Assembly: GCF_003634455.1 (NCBI RefSeq)
Contig: NZ_RBLC01000001.1
Location: 868,001-932,000, forward strand
DNA: 64,000 bases
DNA from: Flavobacterium endophyticum
GTDB taxonomy: Bacteria; Bacteroidota; Bacteroidia; Flavobacteriales; Flavobacteriaceae
Direction of reading: 5' to 3'
Under the pieces are notes generated by a model. The model did no database searches and had not been told where the DNA came from. It saw nothing but the letters and a program-made list of their open reading frames with translations. A program made the position numbers and the translations under genes. Positions 8,410-16,305 of the stretch are shown in pieces (the first letter of the stretch is position 1; each line of letters starts with the position of its first letter).

Positions 8410-9024
8410 CTAAAAATTCCAGCTTCCAGATAAACCGAGATTTATAGAAGAATCTCCAAAATTTTTCCCTGCTCTTGAATTGAACAAATCATAAGGAGAA
8501 TAATGGTAATTGCAATGAACTCCAAATCCATAAAACATAATTTTAATTCCTTGTGAGAAAGCGATCGTGTGAAGCGTCGGCTTCAAATCCATTTTATCAA
8601 AACGTTCTCCATCGGGCTTGCTATAATGCAAATATTTCCAACCGATTCCAGAATTTGACTCAATATGGAAATTTTCATTAGGAGATTGATATAAAAATCT
8701 CGTGTACCTTAAGCCTAATAAAAAAGAAGATTTACTTCCTTCCAATAGTATATTTTCATTATCTACTTTATAAGAAATGCTTTTCCCTTTTACAATACCG
8801 CTAAGTTCAGCACCAAAATCTATAAATTGACGCTTTGCAATTTTTGTCCTCATGTAAAAAGCCGTGTTAATCGAACTTTCATATTTGTCGGCCAAAGCAC
8901 CAAGCGGAATCCCATAACTCTCTTCTATAATATTTCTTTTATATAAATCGATTTTCGGAAAAACAATAGTGTCTTGCGCATTCATCTCAAATGCAATCAA
9001 AACCAAAAAAAGCATTTTATTCAT
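8410..9024 (-). CDS. Putative small outer-membrane beta-barrel protein
   Basis: Encodes 204 residues from the ATG at 9024; an earlier in-frame codon at 9075 would lie inside the upstream gene. MNKMLFLVLIAFEMNAQ is a short signal peptide. The mature part has alternating amphipathic strands (AFYMRTKIAKRQFIDFGAEL, SSFLLGLRYTRFLY, HIESNSGIGWKYLHY) and ends SINLGLSGSWNF with terminal phenylalanine, as expected for an outer-membrane barrel of 8-10 strands. It overlaps the upstream lipoprotein gene by 8 bases and so is translationally coupled to it. Its function is unknown. It may form a two-protein envelope unit with the lipoprotein, controlled by the divergent HTH regulator. Confidence 0.7.
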   Translation of the reverse strand: MNKMLFLVLIAFEMNAQDTIVFPKIDLYKRNIIEESYGIPLGALADKYESSINTAFYMRTKIAKRQFIDFGAELSGIVKGKSISYKVDNENILLEGSKSSFLLGLRYTRFLYQSPNENFHIESNSGIGWKYLHYSKPDGERFDKMDLKPTLHTIAFSQGIKIMFYGFGVHCNYHYSPYDLFNSRAGKNFGDSSINLGLSGSWNF

Positions 9025-9595
9025 TTGGCAAAAGTTTAAATTTATTATCTGATTTGTGAGAGTTTCCAGCCCCAAAAAGTAATAGCATCCCTTCGTTCAC
9101 ATTATGTTCTTCAAAGACTATTTCTTTTTCGCTAGGTAAGTAAATTGAATATTTGGTCATGCTCTTGGTTACAAAAACAATCGGAAAGGAAACCGTTTCA
9201 TAATTGGTATGAAAAACAAATTTGTTTTTATAATGCTTTCCATAAAATTTCAAGACATAGCGTTTTGCACGAGTATCCTCAAAACTTAAAAACAGTTCCT
9301 TATTTTCTATATCTATTTGAATAGGCTTTGAATAATTGATATTATCTACATTGGAAATCTGCTTCATAAAACTCCTGGTAAAAATCTTATTATCATACTG
9401 AACATGCACCGTATCCAATTGATCATAAAATTTACCCGAAAATTTTTTAGGAATGTTTTTAAAATCTTCCCGATTAATTTGATTGTGAACCGTACACGAA
9501 GCGATACAAAACACAAATAAAAGTGGCCAGTTTCGTTTCAAAGAACGACCAATGCACTTTTGAAAGCTGTCAAAATTCTCAATGATTGTTTTCAT
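9017..9595 (-). CDS. Putative lipoprotein of unknown function
   Basis: Encodes 192 residues. After an unusually long basic N-region, the hydrophobic stretch WPLLFVFCIASC ends in a lipobox with cysteine near residue 34, so it is probably a lipoprotein. The mature part is beta-rich, with no recognised domain (KKFSGKFYDQLDTVHVQYD, FVTKSMTKYSIYLPSEKEIV). It overlaps the downstream OMP gene by 8 bases. The gene faces away from the HTH regulator, with about 100 bases of shared upstream DNA containing inverted and direct repeats. The long N-region could mean the true start lies further in, but no in-frame ATG is available. Confidence 0.65.
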   Translation of the reverse strand: MKTIIENFDSFQKCIGRSLKRNWPLLFVFCIASCTVHNQINREDFKNIPKKFSGKFYDQLDTVHVQYDNKIFTRSFMKQISNVDNINYSKPIQIDIENKELFLSFEDTRAKRYVLKFYGKHYKNKFVFHTNYETVSFPIVFVTKSMTKYSIYLPSEKEIVFEEHNVNEGMLLLFGAGNSHKSDNKFKLLPNE

Positions 9596-9630
9596 AATTA
9601 CTTATTTTTAGTAATCCAAAATTCTTTTAT

Positions 9631-9685
9631 TTATCGCAAATAATATTGTGCTAAATAATATTTTGTACTTTAGCATTTGTGATAA
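9631..9685. promoter_or_regulatory. Nested dyad in the divergent intergenic region (candidate operator)
   Basis: TTATCGCAAAT at 9631-9641 and ATTTGTGATAA at 9675-9685 are inverted repeats matching at 10 of 11 positions. Inside them GCTAAA (9650-9655) and TTTAGC (9669-9674) form a perfect 6-bp dyad. AAATAATATT also occurs twice as a direct repeat (9638-9647 and 9653-9662). This dense symmetry between divergent genes suggests a binding site for the adjacent regulator. Confidence 0.45.
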
Positions 9686-9696
9686 TCGCAAAAAAA

Positions 9697-10653
9697 ATGA
9701 GTAATCAAGACCTTTTACTAGGGAATATCAGAAAACATTTGCCTAAGAATTCTTCTTTAATTGAAGAAATAGCTTCCGTCTTACACATAAGTTATGATGC
9801 TTCTCATCGAAGAGTCTCTTGCAAAAGCAAGTTTTCGATTGAAGAAACCGTAAAGCTCTGCCAGCACTATTCCATTTCGATGGATAATATTTTCAAAGGA
9901 GATAGCAATAAAGTAATTGCAGAAAAGACAAAAGAAATACGTTCACTAGAAGATTTAGCGCTCTATTTCAAACAGTCAGCACAAAATCTGAAACCTTATG
10001 CTTCCAACTCGAAAATGTATTATTCTTCAAAAGATATTCCTCTTTTTTATACTATTGGAGGAACATTGCTTTCAAAATTCAAATTATATGTATGGCTGAA
10101 TCTTTTGGTAGGAACAGAAAATCAGGAAAACTTTGAAAAATTCACTCTAGATCAGTCACTTTTAGAATATAGCTCACAGCTGCAAAGTGTTTATGAAAAT
10201 GCTGAAGTCCATGAAATCTGGAACGATACCACCATCAACAGTACATTACAGCAAATCTTATATTTTTTTGAATCCGGATTACTATCGCATTCCAATGCCG
10301 TACTTCTCTATGAAGATTTAAAAAAACTTTTACAGAAAGCTGAAGAAAAATCAAGCAAGAACTCGACAGGATATCATTTATATTATAATGAGTTGCTGAT
10401 CTTGAACAACAATGTGCTTATGTCTAGCCCAGAAAAGAAATCTTTATTTATCCCATACACCATGCTTGGTTATTTTATTACAGAAGATGAATCGACTTGT
10501 CGAAACGCTTCGGAATATTTCATCCATCAAATTAAAAATTCGAAGTCGTTAAACTTGTCAGGAACACGCGATCGAAAAATTTTCTTTGGCAGAGGTCATC
10601 AAAAAATTGATTTTTATTTACAGAAAATCAACAAGTTAGACTTCGAAATATAA
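9697..10653 (+). CDS. Helix-turn-helix transcriptional regulator
   Basis: Encodes 318 residues from the ATG at 9697; a GTG 18 bases earlier lies within the right arm of the upstream dyad and is less likely. Residues about 1-65 form an XRE-like HTH: SLIEEIASVLHISYDASHRR, then SFSIEETVKLCQHYSIS-type helices. The remaining 250 residues are mainly helical with no enzyme motif and may sense a ligand or mediate oligomerisation. Similar regulators are common in Bacteroidota without a known signal. It is divergent from the lipoprotein/OMP pair, so control of that pair and of itself is the simplest reading. There is no clear terminator before rpoD. Confidence 0.7.
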   Translation: MSNQDLLLGNIRKHLPKNSSLIEEIASVLHISYDASHRRVSCKSKFSIEETVKLCQHYSISMDNIFKGDSNKVIAEKTKEIRSLEDLALYFKQSAQNLKPYASNSKMYYSSKDIPLFYTIGGTLLSKFKLYVWLNLLVGTENQENFEKFTLDQSLLEYSSQLQSVYENAEVHEIWNDTTINSTLQQILYFFESGLLSHSNAVLLYEDLKKLLQKAEEKSSKNSTGYHLYYNELLILNNNVLMSSPEKKSLFIPYTMLGYFITEDESTCRNASEYFIHQIKNSKSLNLSGTRDRKIFFGRGHQKIDFYLQKINKLDFEI

Positions 10654-10752
10654 CAAAAGACTAAAAATAGAAATATTTTTTTTACCTTTTTGTAACTTTT
10701 TGGCAACTCATTACGTATAACAACCTGAATACTTAAATTAAGGAGAAACTAA

Positions 10753-11616
10753 ATGAGACAACTCAAAATTACCAAGCAGGTAACTAACCGTGAAACTGCT
10801 TCCTTAGACAAATACCTACAAGAAATTGGAAAAGTTGACCTTATTACAGCTGATGAAGAGGTAGAACTAGCACAAAAAATAAAAGCCGGAGACCAAAGAG
10901 CGTTAGAAAAATTGACAAAAGCCAATTTACGTTTCGTAGTTTCGGTAGCAAAACAATATCAAAATCAAGGACTTACACTTCCTGATTTAATTAACGAAGG
11001 AAATTTAGGTCTTATAAAAGCTGCGCAACGTTTCGATGAAACGCGTGGTTTCAAATTTATCTCCTATGCTGTATGGTGGATTCGTCAATCTATCTTGCAG
11101 GCTTTGGCAGAACAATCTCGTATTGTTCGTCTGCCTTTGAACAAAATCGGTTCTATCAATAAAATCAACAAGATGTATGCGTTGCTTGAGCAATCAAACG
11201 AGCGTCCGCCATCTGCTGAAGAAATTGCAAAAGAATTGGATATGACGGTGAACGACGTAAAAGAATCTATGAAAAATTCTGGACGTCACCTTTCTATGGA
11301 TGCTCCTCTTGTGGAAGGAGAAGATTCAAACCTTTACGACGTTTTACGTTCAGGAGAATCTCCTAATCCAGATAGAGAGCTAATTCACGAATCTCTGCGT
11401 ACAGAAATCGAGCGTTCTTTGGAAACATTGACTCCAAGAGAAGCAGATGTTGTCCGTTTATACTTCGGTTTAGGCGACCAGCATCCGATGACTTTGGAAG
11501 AAATAGGCGAAACTTTCGATTTGACTCGCGAGCGTGTGCGTCAGATTAAAGAAAAAGCAATCCGCAGACTGAAACACACTTCAAGAAGCAAGATCTTAAA
11601 AACCTATTTAGGATAA
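10753..11616 (+). CDS. rpoD: Primary RNA polymerase sigma factor RpoD/SigA
   Basis: Encodes 287 residues, the short form typical of Bacteroidota, which lacks region 1.1 and the large non-conserved insert. Region 1.2 ([20 protein letters not shown]), region 2 ([42 protein letters not shown]), region 3 and region 4 ([34 protein letters not shown]) are intact. The start is preceded by AAGGAGA, a strong Shine-Dalgarno that is unusual in this window. In related genomes rpoD lies close to pnp; here about 7.6 kb of accessory genes separate them. Two tandem terminators follow. Confidence 0.97.
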   Translation: MRQLKITKQVTNRETASLDKYLQEIGKVDLITADEEVELAQKIKAGDQRALEKLTKANLRFVVSVAKQYQNQGLTLPDLINEGNLGLIKAAQRFDETRGFKFISYAVWWIRQSILQALAEQSRIVRLPLNKIGSINKINKMYALLEQSNERPPSAEEIAKELDMTVNDVKESMKNSGRHLSMDAPLVEGEDSNLYDVLRSGESPNPDRELIHESLRTEIERSLETLTPREADVVRLYFGLGDQHPMTLEEIGETFDLTRERVRQIKEKAIRRLKHTSRSKILKTYLG

Positions 11617-11717
11617 ACAATCGCAAAGTTTTCTATAATCATTTTGATTGTTAGAATTTATTTGTATATTGGTTTTCCAAAAAATTGACATTCATTTACT
11701 ACAATATTTAACGCAAC

Positions 11718-11742
11718 AACAGTTCAAAACTGTTCGTTTTTT
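11718..11742 (+). terminator. First terminator after rpoD
   Basis: A 6-bp stem AACAGT/ACTGTT with a 5-base loop is followed by CGTTTTTT. It is weaker than the next hairpin. Confidence 0.5.
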
Positions 11743-11754
11743 GATTGATGATTG

Positions 11755-11788
11755 AAACTCCGGCTGATTACCGGAGTTTTGTTTTTTT
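11755..11788 (+). terminator. Second terminator after rpoD
   Basis: A 9-bp stem AAACTCCGG/CCGGAGTTT with loop CTGATTA is followed by TGTTTTTTT. Its right arm and T-tract are repeated at 11827-11845 without a left arm. Confidence 0.8.
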
Positions 11789-11901
11789 ATCAAACAAACC
11801 TCGGTCTGTTCGCTTCGCTCGTGTTTCCGGAGTTTTGTTTTTTAGTTTAAAATTCTTTATTCCAAATTGAATATTCAACATTCAAAATATTTTGAAAATA
11901 G

Positions 11902-11909
11902 TATCTTTG
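11902..11909 (+). promoter_or_regulatory. -7 box of the rpe promoter
   Basis: TATCTTTG matches TAnnTTTG and lies 72 bases before the rpe ATG. No convincing -33 element was found. Confidence 0.5.
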
Positions 11910-11981
11910 CCACACAACTGAAAAAAGTTTGAATATTGATTAATGAATTTTCAATTTTGAACTTTATACAACACAACACAA

Positions 11982-12644
11982 ATGAAAAATACTTTAATCG
12001 CACCTTCTGTGCTTGCTGCGGATTTTGGAAACTTGCAACGCGACCTGGAAATGATCAATACTAGTGAGGCTGACTGGTTTCATATTGATATCATGGATGG
12101 TGTTTTTGTTCCGAACATCTCTTATGGGATGCCTGTTTTGGAAACCATACAAAAACATGCAAAGAAAACAATCGACGTACATTTGATGATTATCGATCCT
12201 GATCGTTATATCAAGACTTTTGCATCGCTTGGAGCAAATGTACTAAGCGTCCATTATGAAGCTTGTACGCATCTCCATAGAACGTTACAGGCCATAAAAG
12301 CAGAAAGCATGAAAGCTGGAGTTGCTTTGAATCCGCACACAAGCGTTACCCTTCTTGAAGACATTATCAACGATATTGACGTAGTATGTGTAATGAGCGT
12401 TAATCCTGGTTTTGGTGGTCAATCATTTATTGAATCAACTTATAAAAAAGTAAGACAGCTAAAAGAAATCATATCTCGAAACAAAGCGACCACTTTAATT
12501 GAAGTAGACGGCGGCGTTACTAACAAAAATGCAAGACAATTAGCTGAAGCAGGAGCCGATGTTTTAGTTGCTGGCAGCTATGTATTCAAAGCAGAAAATC
12601 AACTAGAGACTATTGCTGATTTAAAGAAAATCACGGCAATTTAA
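11982..12644 (+). CDS. rpe: Ribulose-phosphate 3-epimerase
   Basis: Encodes 220 residues, the normal length. It interconverts ribulose 5-phosphate and xylulose 5-phosphate in the cytoplasmic pentose phosphate pathway. The TIM-barrel signatures are present: APSVLAADF at the N-terminus, HIDIMDGVFVPN (metal-binding His and catalytic Asp), VHLMI, SVNPGFGGQSF (phosphate-binding loop) and EVDGGV (second catalytic Asp). It follows rpoD but has its own upstream -7 box and a terminator after it, so it is probably transcribed alone. Confidence 0.97.
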   Translation: MKNTLIAPSVLAADFGNLQRDLEMINTSEADWFHIDIMDGVFVPNISYGMPVLETIQKHAKKTIDVHLMIIDPDRYIKTFASLGANVLSVHYEACTHLHRTLQAIKAESMKAGVALNPHTSVTLLEDIINDIDVVCVMSVNPGFGGQSFIESTYKKVRQLKEIISRNKATTLIEVDGGVTNKNARQLAEAGADVLVAGSYVFKAENQLETIADLKKITAI

Positions 12645-12660
12645 TATCTCTGTTATCCAT

Positions 12661-12698
12661 AAAAAAGACCTGTCAACATTTGTTTGCAGGTCTTTTTA
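12661..12698 (+). terminator. Bidirectional terminator between rpe and the MtfA-like gene
   Basis: AAAAAGACCTG pairs with CAGGTCTTTTT around a 14-base loop. The A and T tracts on both sides suit both convergent genes. Confidence 0.85.
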
Positions 12699-12704
12699 TT
12701 TGGT

Positions 12705-13523
12705 TTATTCTTCGTTAAAATTAATCATTGCCTTTACTCTTTCGTATAGTTCAGGAAATTCTTTTTTAAAAGTCTCCGGAGATTCAAAAAAATGCTCTAG
12801 AAGCACTGATAGAAATTCAAATTGGTTCTCATAAGCATAATCCCGGAAATACCCTCTCTCCGTCAATTCAGAAGACATTCTAGCATCATTATAGTATTTT
12901 ACAATCTCATTGAATTCGTCGTAGAATATAGAAGCGCTAGCATCTTTCCCTTTTATGGCATGAAAATGTAGTACATGTGTAAATTCATGAAGTCCTAAAT
13001 TTACATTGTCATTAGTCGTCTGATGTCCTAAAAGAAAATCTTCCCATGAAAAAACGACGGCTTTCAGCCTCGGATTGTATTCCCCTTTATGATTCTGCTC
13101 TGTTATCGTTGAAAAATACTGGCTCGGATAGATAATAATCTTTTGAAACAAAGGAGTAAGATAATACCGCATTCCGAATGTTAGCATAACATAGGTTCCG
13201 GCTATAATGATCTTCATTTCTTCAGAAACATGGACGTCTTTGCCGAGAAATTGATAATACTCAATAAACGATTTTACACGATGCTCAAAATAGGCTTTCC
13301 GTTTATTAGAAAGTTTTCTGTAGAAAGAAAACTCCTTTTCCAACATCAATCTTTGAGAAGATTTTAATTTCTTAGGAATTGGATACCAATGCAGATATAA
13401 CGGCTTGTTGAATGCCAACACATAAGCTGGTTCAACAACAAGTCTTAAAAAGCCCATAATCATGCATAAAGACACGATTACAACAAGTATGTATGTCAAA
13501 AAAACTAAAATTGTTTCGCCCAT
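12705..13523 (-). CDS. MtfA-like zinc peptidase (M90 family)
   Basis: Encodes 272 residues from the ATG at 13523; a TTG two codons earlier is less likely. A hydrophobic N-terminal segment (about 5-28) probably anchors it in the membrane, which E. coli MtfA lacks. The catalytic region has HEFTH near residues 179-183, matching the gluzincin HExxH of the MtfA (DgsA anti-repressor) family, with FYDEFNEIVKYYND and YAYENQFEFLSV further on, where another zinc ligand is expected. MtfA in E. coli is an aminopeptidase that inactivates Mlc. That partner need not exist here, so the substrate is unknown. The gene is convergent with rpe. Confidence 0.8.
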   Translation of the reverse strand: MGETILVFLTYILVVIVSLCMIMGFLRLVVEPAYVLAFNKPLYLHWYPIPKKLKSSQRLMLEKEFSFYRKLSNKRKAYFEHRVKSFIEYYQFLGKDVHVSEEMKIIIAGTYVMLTFGMRYYLTPLFQKIIIYPSQYFSTITEQNHKGEYNPRLKAVVFSWEDFLLGHQTTNDNVNLGLHEFTHVLHFHAIKGKDASASIFYDEFNEIVKYYNDARMSSELTERGYFRDYAYENQFEFLSVLLEHFFESPETFKKEFPELYERVKAMINFNEE

Positions 13524-13557
13524 ATTCAATATCCAAGCATTACGTTTTGGAAAATAA

Positions 13558-13582
13558 AAAAGGGACTAAGCCTAGTCCCTTT
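13558..13582 (-). terminator. Terminator after tRNA-Arg
   Basis: AAAGGGACTA and TAGTCCCTTT form a 10-bp stem with a 4-base loop. On the minus strand it is followed by a T-run (13551-13557), between the tRNA and the MtfA-like gene. Confidence 0.8.
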
Positions 13583-13591
13583 AAAAATCTG

Positions 13592-13665
13592 TGACCCTGG
13601 AGGGGTTCGAACCCCCAACCCTCAGAGCCGAAATCTGATATTCTATCCAGTTGAACTACAGGGTC
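13592..13665 (-). tRNA. tRNA-Arg (anticodon TCG)
   Basis: The reverse complement folds as a 74-nt cloverleaf. The acceptor stem is GACCCTG/CAGGGTC with discriminator A. The D stem is GTTC/GAAT. The anticodon stem TCAGA/TCTGA has loop TTTCGGC, giving anticodon TCG (codon CGA). The T arm has TTCGAAC. CCA is not encoded. It lies 31 bases after the YqeY gene and is probably transcribed with it. Confidence 0.95.
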
Positions 13666-13696
13666 ATTTTTTAGAGTTTAGTCTAAAATATATTAT

Positions 13697-14146
13697 TTAT
13701 GATAATAATTTCTTTACGATTGTAGAGATAGTCTTGCCATCTGCTTTTCCAGCTAATTCAGCAGAAGCCTCGCCCATTACTTTCCCCATCGAAGCCATTC
13801 CAGAAGCTCCTGTGTCGGCAATAATTTTTGCCACAACAGCTTCTACTTCTTCTTCGCTTAATTGAGCCGGAAGGAACTTTTCGATGATAGAGGCTTGTAG
13901 CAATTCAGGTTCAGCCAAATCTGGTCTTCCTTGCTGTGTATAAATATTGGCGCTGTCTTTTCGTTGCTTCACTAATCGTTGTAAAAGCTTAATTTCTTCA
14001 TCTTGAGAAATCTCTTCTTTTGCTCCAGATTCGCTCTGTAACAGCAATAAAGCCGACTTTACAGCTCTTAAAGATTCAAGGCTGACAGTATCTTTGGCTC
14101 TCATAGCCGTTTTGATTTCTTCGTTGATTTGGTTTTGCAGGCTCAT
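13697..14146 (-). CDS. GatB/YqeY domain-containing protein
   Basis: Encodes 149 residues, the usual length of the YqeY family. These proteins consist of the helical tail domain related to the C-terminus of the amidotransferase subunit GatB, without the catalytic part. The family pattern is clear: an N-terminal helix IKTAMRAKDTVSLESLRAVK, then EEIKLLQRLVKQRKDSA, an EKFLPAQLSEEEVE segment and MGKVMGEASAELAGKADG near the C-terminus. It may bind tRNA or assist transamidation, but the role is not established. It sits between ftsZ and tRNA-Arg, behind a terminator that separates it from the dcw operon. Confidence 0.93.
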   Translation of the reverse strand: MSLQNQINEEIKTAMRAKDTVSLESLRAVKSALLLLQSESGAKEEISQDEEIKLLQRLVKQRKDSANIYTQQGRPDLAEPELLQASIIEKFLPAQLSEEEVEAVVAKIIADTGASGMASMGKVMGEASAELAGKADGKTISTIVKKLLS

Positions 14147-14260
14147 TTAGTATGACTCTTTTTTTAGGTTCTTCTCAAAATGCTTAAAAATCAAGGAGGC
14201 ATTTTTCAAATTTATTGCCAATGCCTTATTTTTTTAAACTTGATGCGAAGATAAAAAAAA

Positions 14261-14292
14261 TAACCCGAAAATCACATTCAATTTTCGGGTTA
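14261..14292 (-). terminator. Terminator of the dcw operon after ftsZ
   Basis: TAACCCGAAAAT and ATTTTCGGGTTA form a 12-bp stem. On the minus strand it is followed by TTTTTTTT (14253-14260), just past the ftsZ stop codon. Confidence 0.9.
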
Positions 14293-14313
14293 TCGGGTTT
14301 TGGTTTGAGTTAG

Positions 14314-16245
14314 TTAATCTACGTTGTCGTGAAGAAACGAATTGTTTGAACGTAATTGTAAATCATCGTTACTGTCCGTTCCTAGTGACATCCTAGATTT
14401 GCTATTGTCAGCTTGGGCACTGTTTAAATCAATTCCCATTCTTTTGTATGCTGGTTCTTTTTCAAATTCATCAACTCTTGAAGGATTGTTATGGAATTTA
14501 TAATTAAATTCTTTCATCTTCATCCTTCTTTCGTCAGCTCTTTTTTTCAAGGTCTGCTCGATGGTCATTTCAAGAGGCGAAATTTCTTCAAAAGCTGGAT
14601 TGTTGAATTTTGGAGTTTCAACTTTCATCGTCAAATCCAATTCTTTGTCAACTGGCTCCTCTACTTTTGCAACTGGCTTCGATTGAAGCAATTCGTTTTC
14701 AACTTCCATATATTCTTCTAAAGAATATTTGATGATGCCTTTTTCGTTCAATTCAGTCATCGGAACTACTTGAACAGGCTGATTTACCTTGATTTCTTTA
14801 GTTTCGTTTGACAATTCGAAAAGAATTCGGTCTTCTTTTGGCGCTTCTGTTTTTGCAATCGGCAAGTCAAAAGAAAAAGTAATCTGCTCTTCTTCTTTGT
14901 AAGCTACAAATTCTGGCTCGCGTACTTCCATTTCTCTAACTTCTGGAGTCGTGATGTAAAATTCGTGCTCGCTGATAGGAGAAACAATCTGGAATTCCAC
15001 ATCAATATTCTTGATGAATTCTGTCGTTTTTACCAAATCAGAAACGATTTCCGGTTCTTCTACTTTTGCTTCAAATACGTCGAAATCTTCCAAAGCAAAA
15101 ACAATTTTTTCATCATTTACTGTTTCTTTTTTTTCTTCTGAAGGTGTAAGATCAAAAGACGGGATCGTTTGCTTTTGCATCAAGTCACGACCCATTTTTT
15201 GCTCATCCTCCAATGCGTGGATAATTTTTTTTGGCTCGGTATTGACGATTTCGTTTTGCTGTTCTACGTTAAATCCCGTAGCAATAATCGTTACAGCGAT
15301 TGAGTCGCCAAGCGTATCATCTTCGCCAACTCCCATGATGATGTTGGCATTAAAGCCCGCTTCAGCTTGGATATGGTCATTGATTTCTCCGATTTCATCA
15401 ATCGTAATTTCGTTGGTTCCAGAAACGATAAGCAACAATACGTTTTTGGCGCCTGTAATTTTATTATCATTTAGCAAAGGCGAATCTAATGCTGAAACGA
15501 TAGCTTCTTTAGCACGGTTTTCTCCGATTGCCGTAGCTGAACCCATAATAGCCGTTCCGCTGTTTGACAATACGGTCTTTGCGTCTTTTAAGTCGATATT
15601 TTGAGTATAGTGGTGCGTAATTACTTCAGCAATACCTCTTGAGGCTGTTGCCAAAACTTCATCCGCTTTTGAGAATCCGGCCTTGAAGCCAAGATTTCCG
15701 TATACTTCTCTTAATTTATTATTGTTGATTACGATAAGCGAATCTACTTGCTTTCTCAATCTTTCTACACCCAATAAAGCTTGGTCAGAACGAACTTTTC
15801 CTTCAAATTGGAATGGAATAGTCACAATCCCTACTGTAAGGATGTCTCTTTCTTTAGCCAATTGAGCAATTACCGGCGCAGCACCAGTTCCAGTACCACC
15901 GCCCATTCCAGCCGTGATAAAAACCATCTTGGTATTGCTGTCAAGCATCTTCTCGATATCAGCAATGCTTTCGATAGCCGACTGTTGTCCAACTTCAGGG
16001 TTTGCTCCAGCCCCCAGACCTTCTGTAAGGTTAACCCCTAGCTGAATCTTGTTTGGAACTGCACTATTCTGCAAAGCTTGAGAATCTGTATTGCAGACAA
16101 TAAAATCCACTCCTTTAATTCCCTGCTGAAACATGTGGTTGATCGCGTTGCTTCCGCCTCCTCCAACACCAATTACTTTAATCACATTTGATTGATTTTT
16201 TGGTAAATCAAATGAAATGCTTCCAAAATCTGAGTTGCTCATCAT
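14314..16245 (-). CDS. ftsZ: Cell division protein FtsZ
   Basis: Encodes 643 residues, much longer than the 380-residue E. coli protein. FtsZ is the tubulin-like GTPase that forms the Z ring at midcell. Residues about 15-325 are the GTPase and polymerisation core, with GVGGGGSNAINHM near the start and the signature GGGTGTGAAPV at about 113-123. The remaining 320 residues are an acidic, low-complexity tail rich in Glu, Val and Pro (repeated KVEEP-like pieces), ending in DLQLRSNNSFLHDNVD. Long tails are common in Bacteroidota FtsZ. MM at the start leaves two adjacent start codons (16245 or 16242). Last gene of the dcw operon. Confidence 0.98.
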   Translation of the reverse strand: MMSNSDFGSISFDLPKNQSNVIKVIGVGGGGSNAINHMFQQGIKGVDFIVCNTDSQALQNSAVPNKIQLGVNLTEGLGAGANPEVGQQSAIESIADIEKMLDSNTKMVFITAGMGGGTGTGAAPVIAQLAKERDILTVGIVTIPFQFEGKVRSDQALLGVERLRKQVDSLIVINNNKLREVYGNLGFKAGFSKADEVLATASRGIAEVITHHYTQNIDLKDAKTVLSNSGTAIMGSATAIGENRAKEAIVSALDSPLLNDNKITGAKNVLLLIVSGTNEITIDEIGEINDHIQAEAGFNANIIMGVGEDDTLGDSIAVTIIATGFNVEQQNEIVNTEPKKIIHALEDEQKMGRDLMQKQTIPSFDLTPSEEKKETVNDEKIVFALEDFDVFEAKVEEPEIVSDLVKTTEFIKNIDVEFQIVSPISEHEFYITTPEVREMEVREPEFVAYKEEEQITFSFDLPIAKTEAPKEDRILFELSNETKEIKVNQPVQVVPMTELNEKGIIKYSLEEYMEVENELLQSKPVAKVEEPVDKELDLTMKVETPKFNNPAFEEISPLEMTIEQTLKKRADERRMKMKEFNYKFHNNPSRVDEFEKEPAYKRMGIDLNSAQADNSKSRMSLGTDSNDDLQLRSNNSFLHDNVD

Positions 16246-16305
16246 AATATTTGGTTTTAATTTCTTTTCCTTTTCTTTTTAATTTTTCTGTCTGGCTATT
16301 AGGCC

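Larger units (their letters stand above)
11617..11981. other. rpoD-rpe intergenic region
   Basis: This 365-base gap holds two tandem terminators after rpoD (11718-11742 and 11755-11788), a second partial copy of the terminator right arm at 11827-11845 (CCGGAGTTTTGTTTTTTAG), and a TAnnTTTG box before rpe at 11902-11909. The last 40 bases before rpe are CA-rich. No gene is seen. Confidence 0.7.

Noticed and set aside
11806..11821. CTGTTCGCTTCGCTCG element as a REP-type repeat
   Set aside because: Only one copy was seen in the window, so no repeat family can be claimed.
15011..15604. 197-codon plus-strand frame opposite ftsZ
   Set aside because: It is antisense to the conserved ftsZ core, with Ser/Ile-rich composition typical of a reverse-strand shadow.
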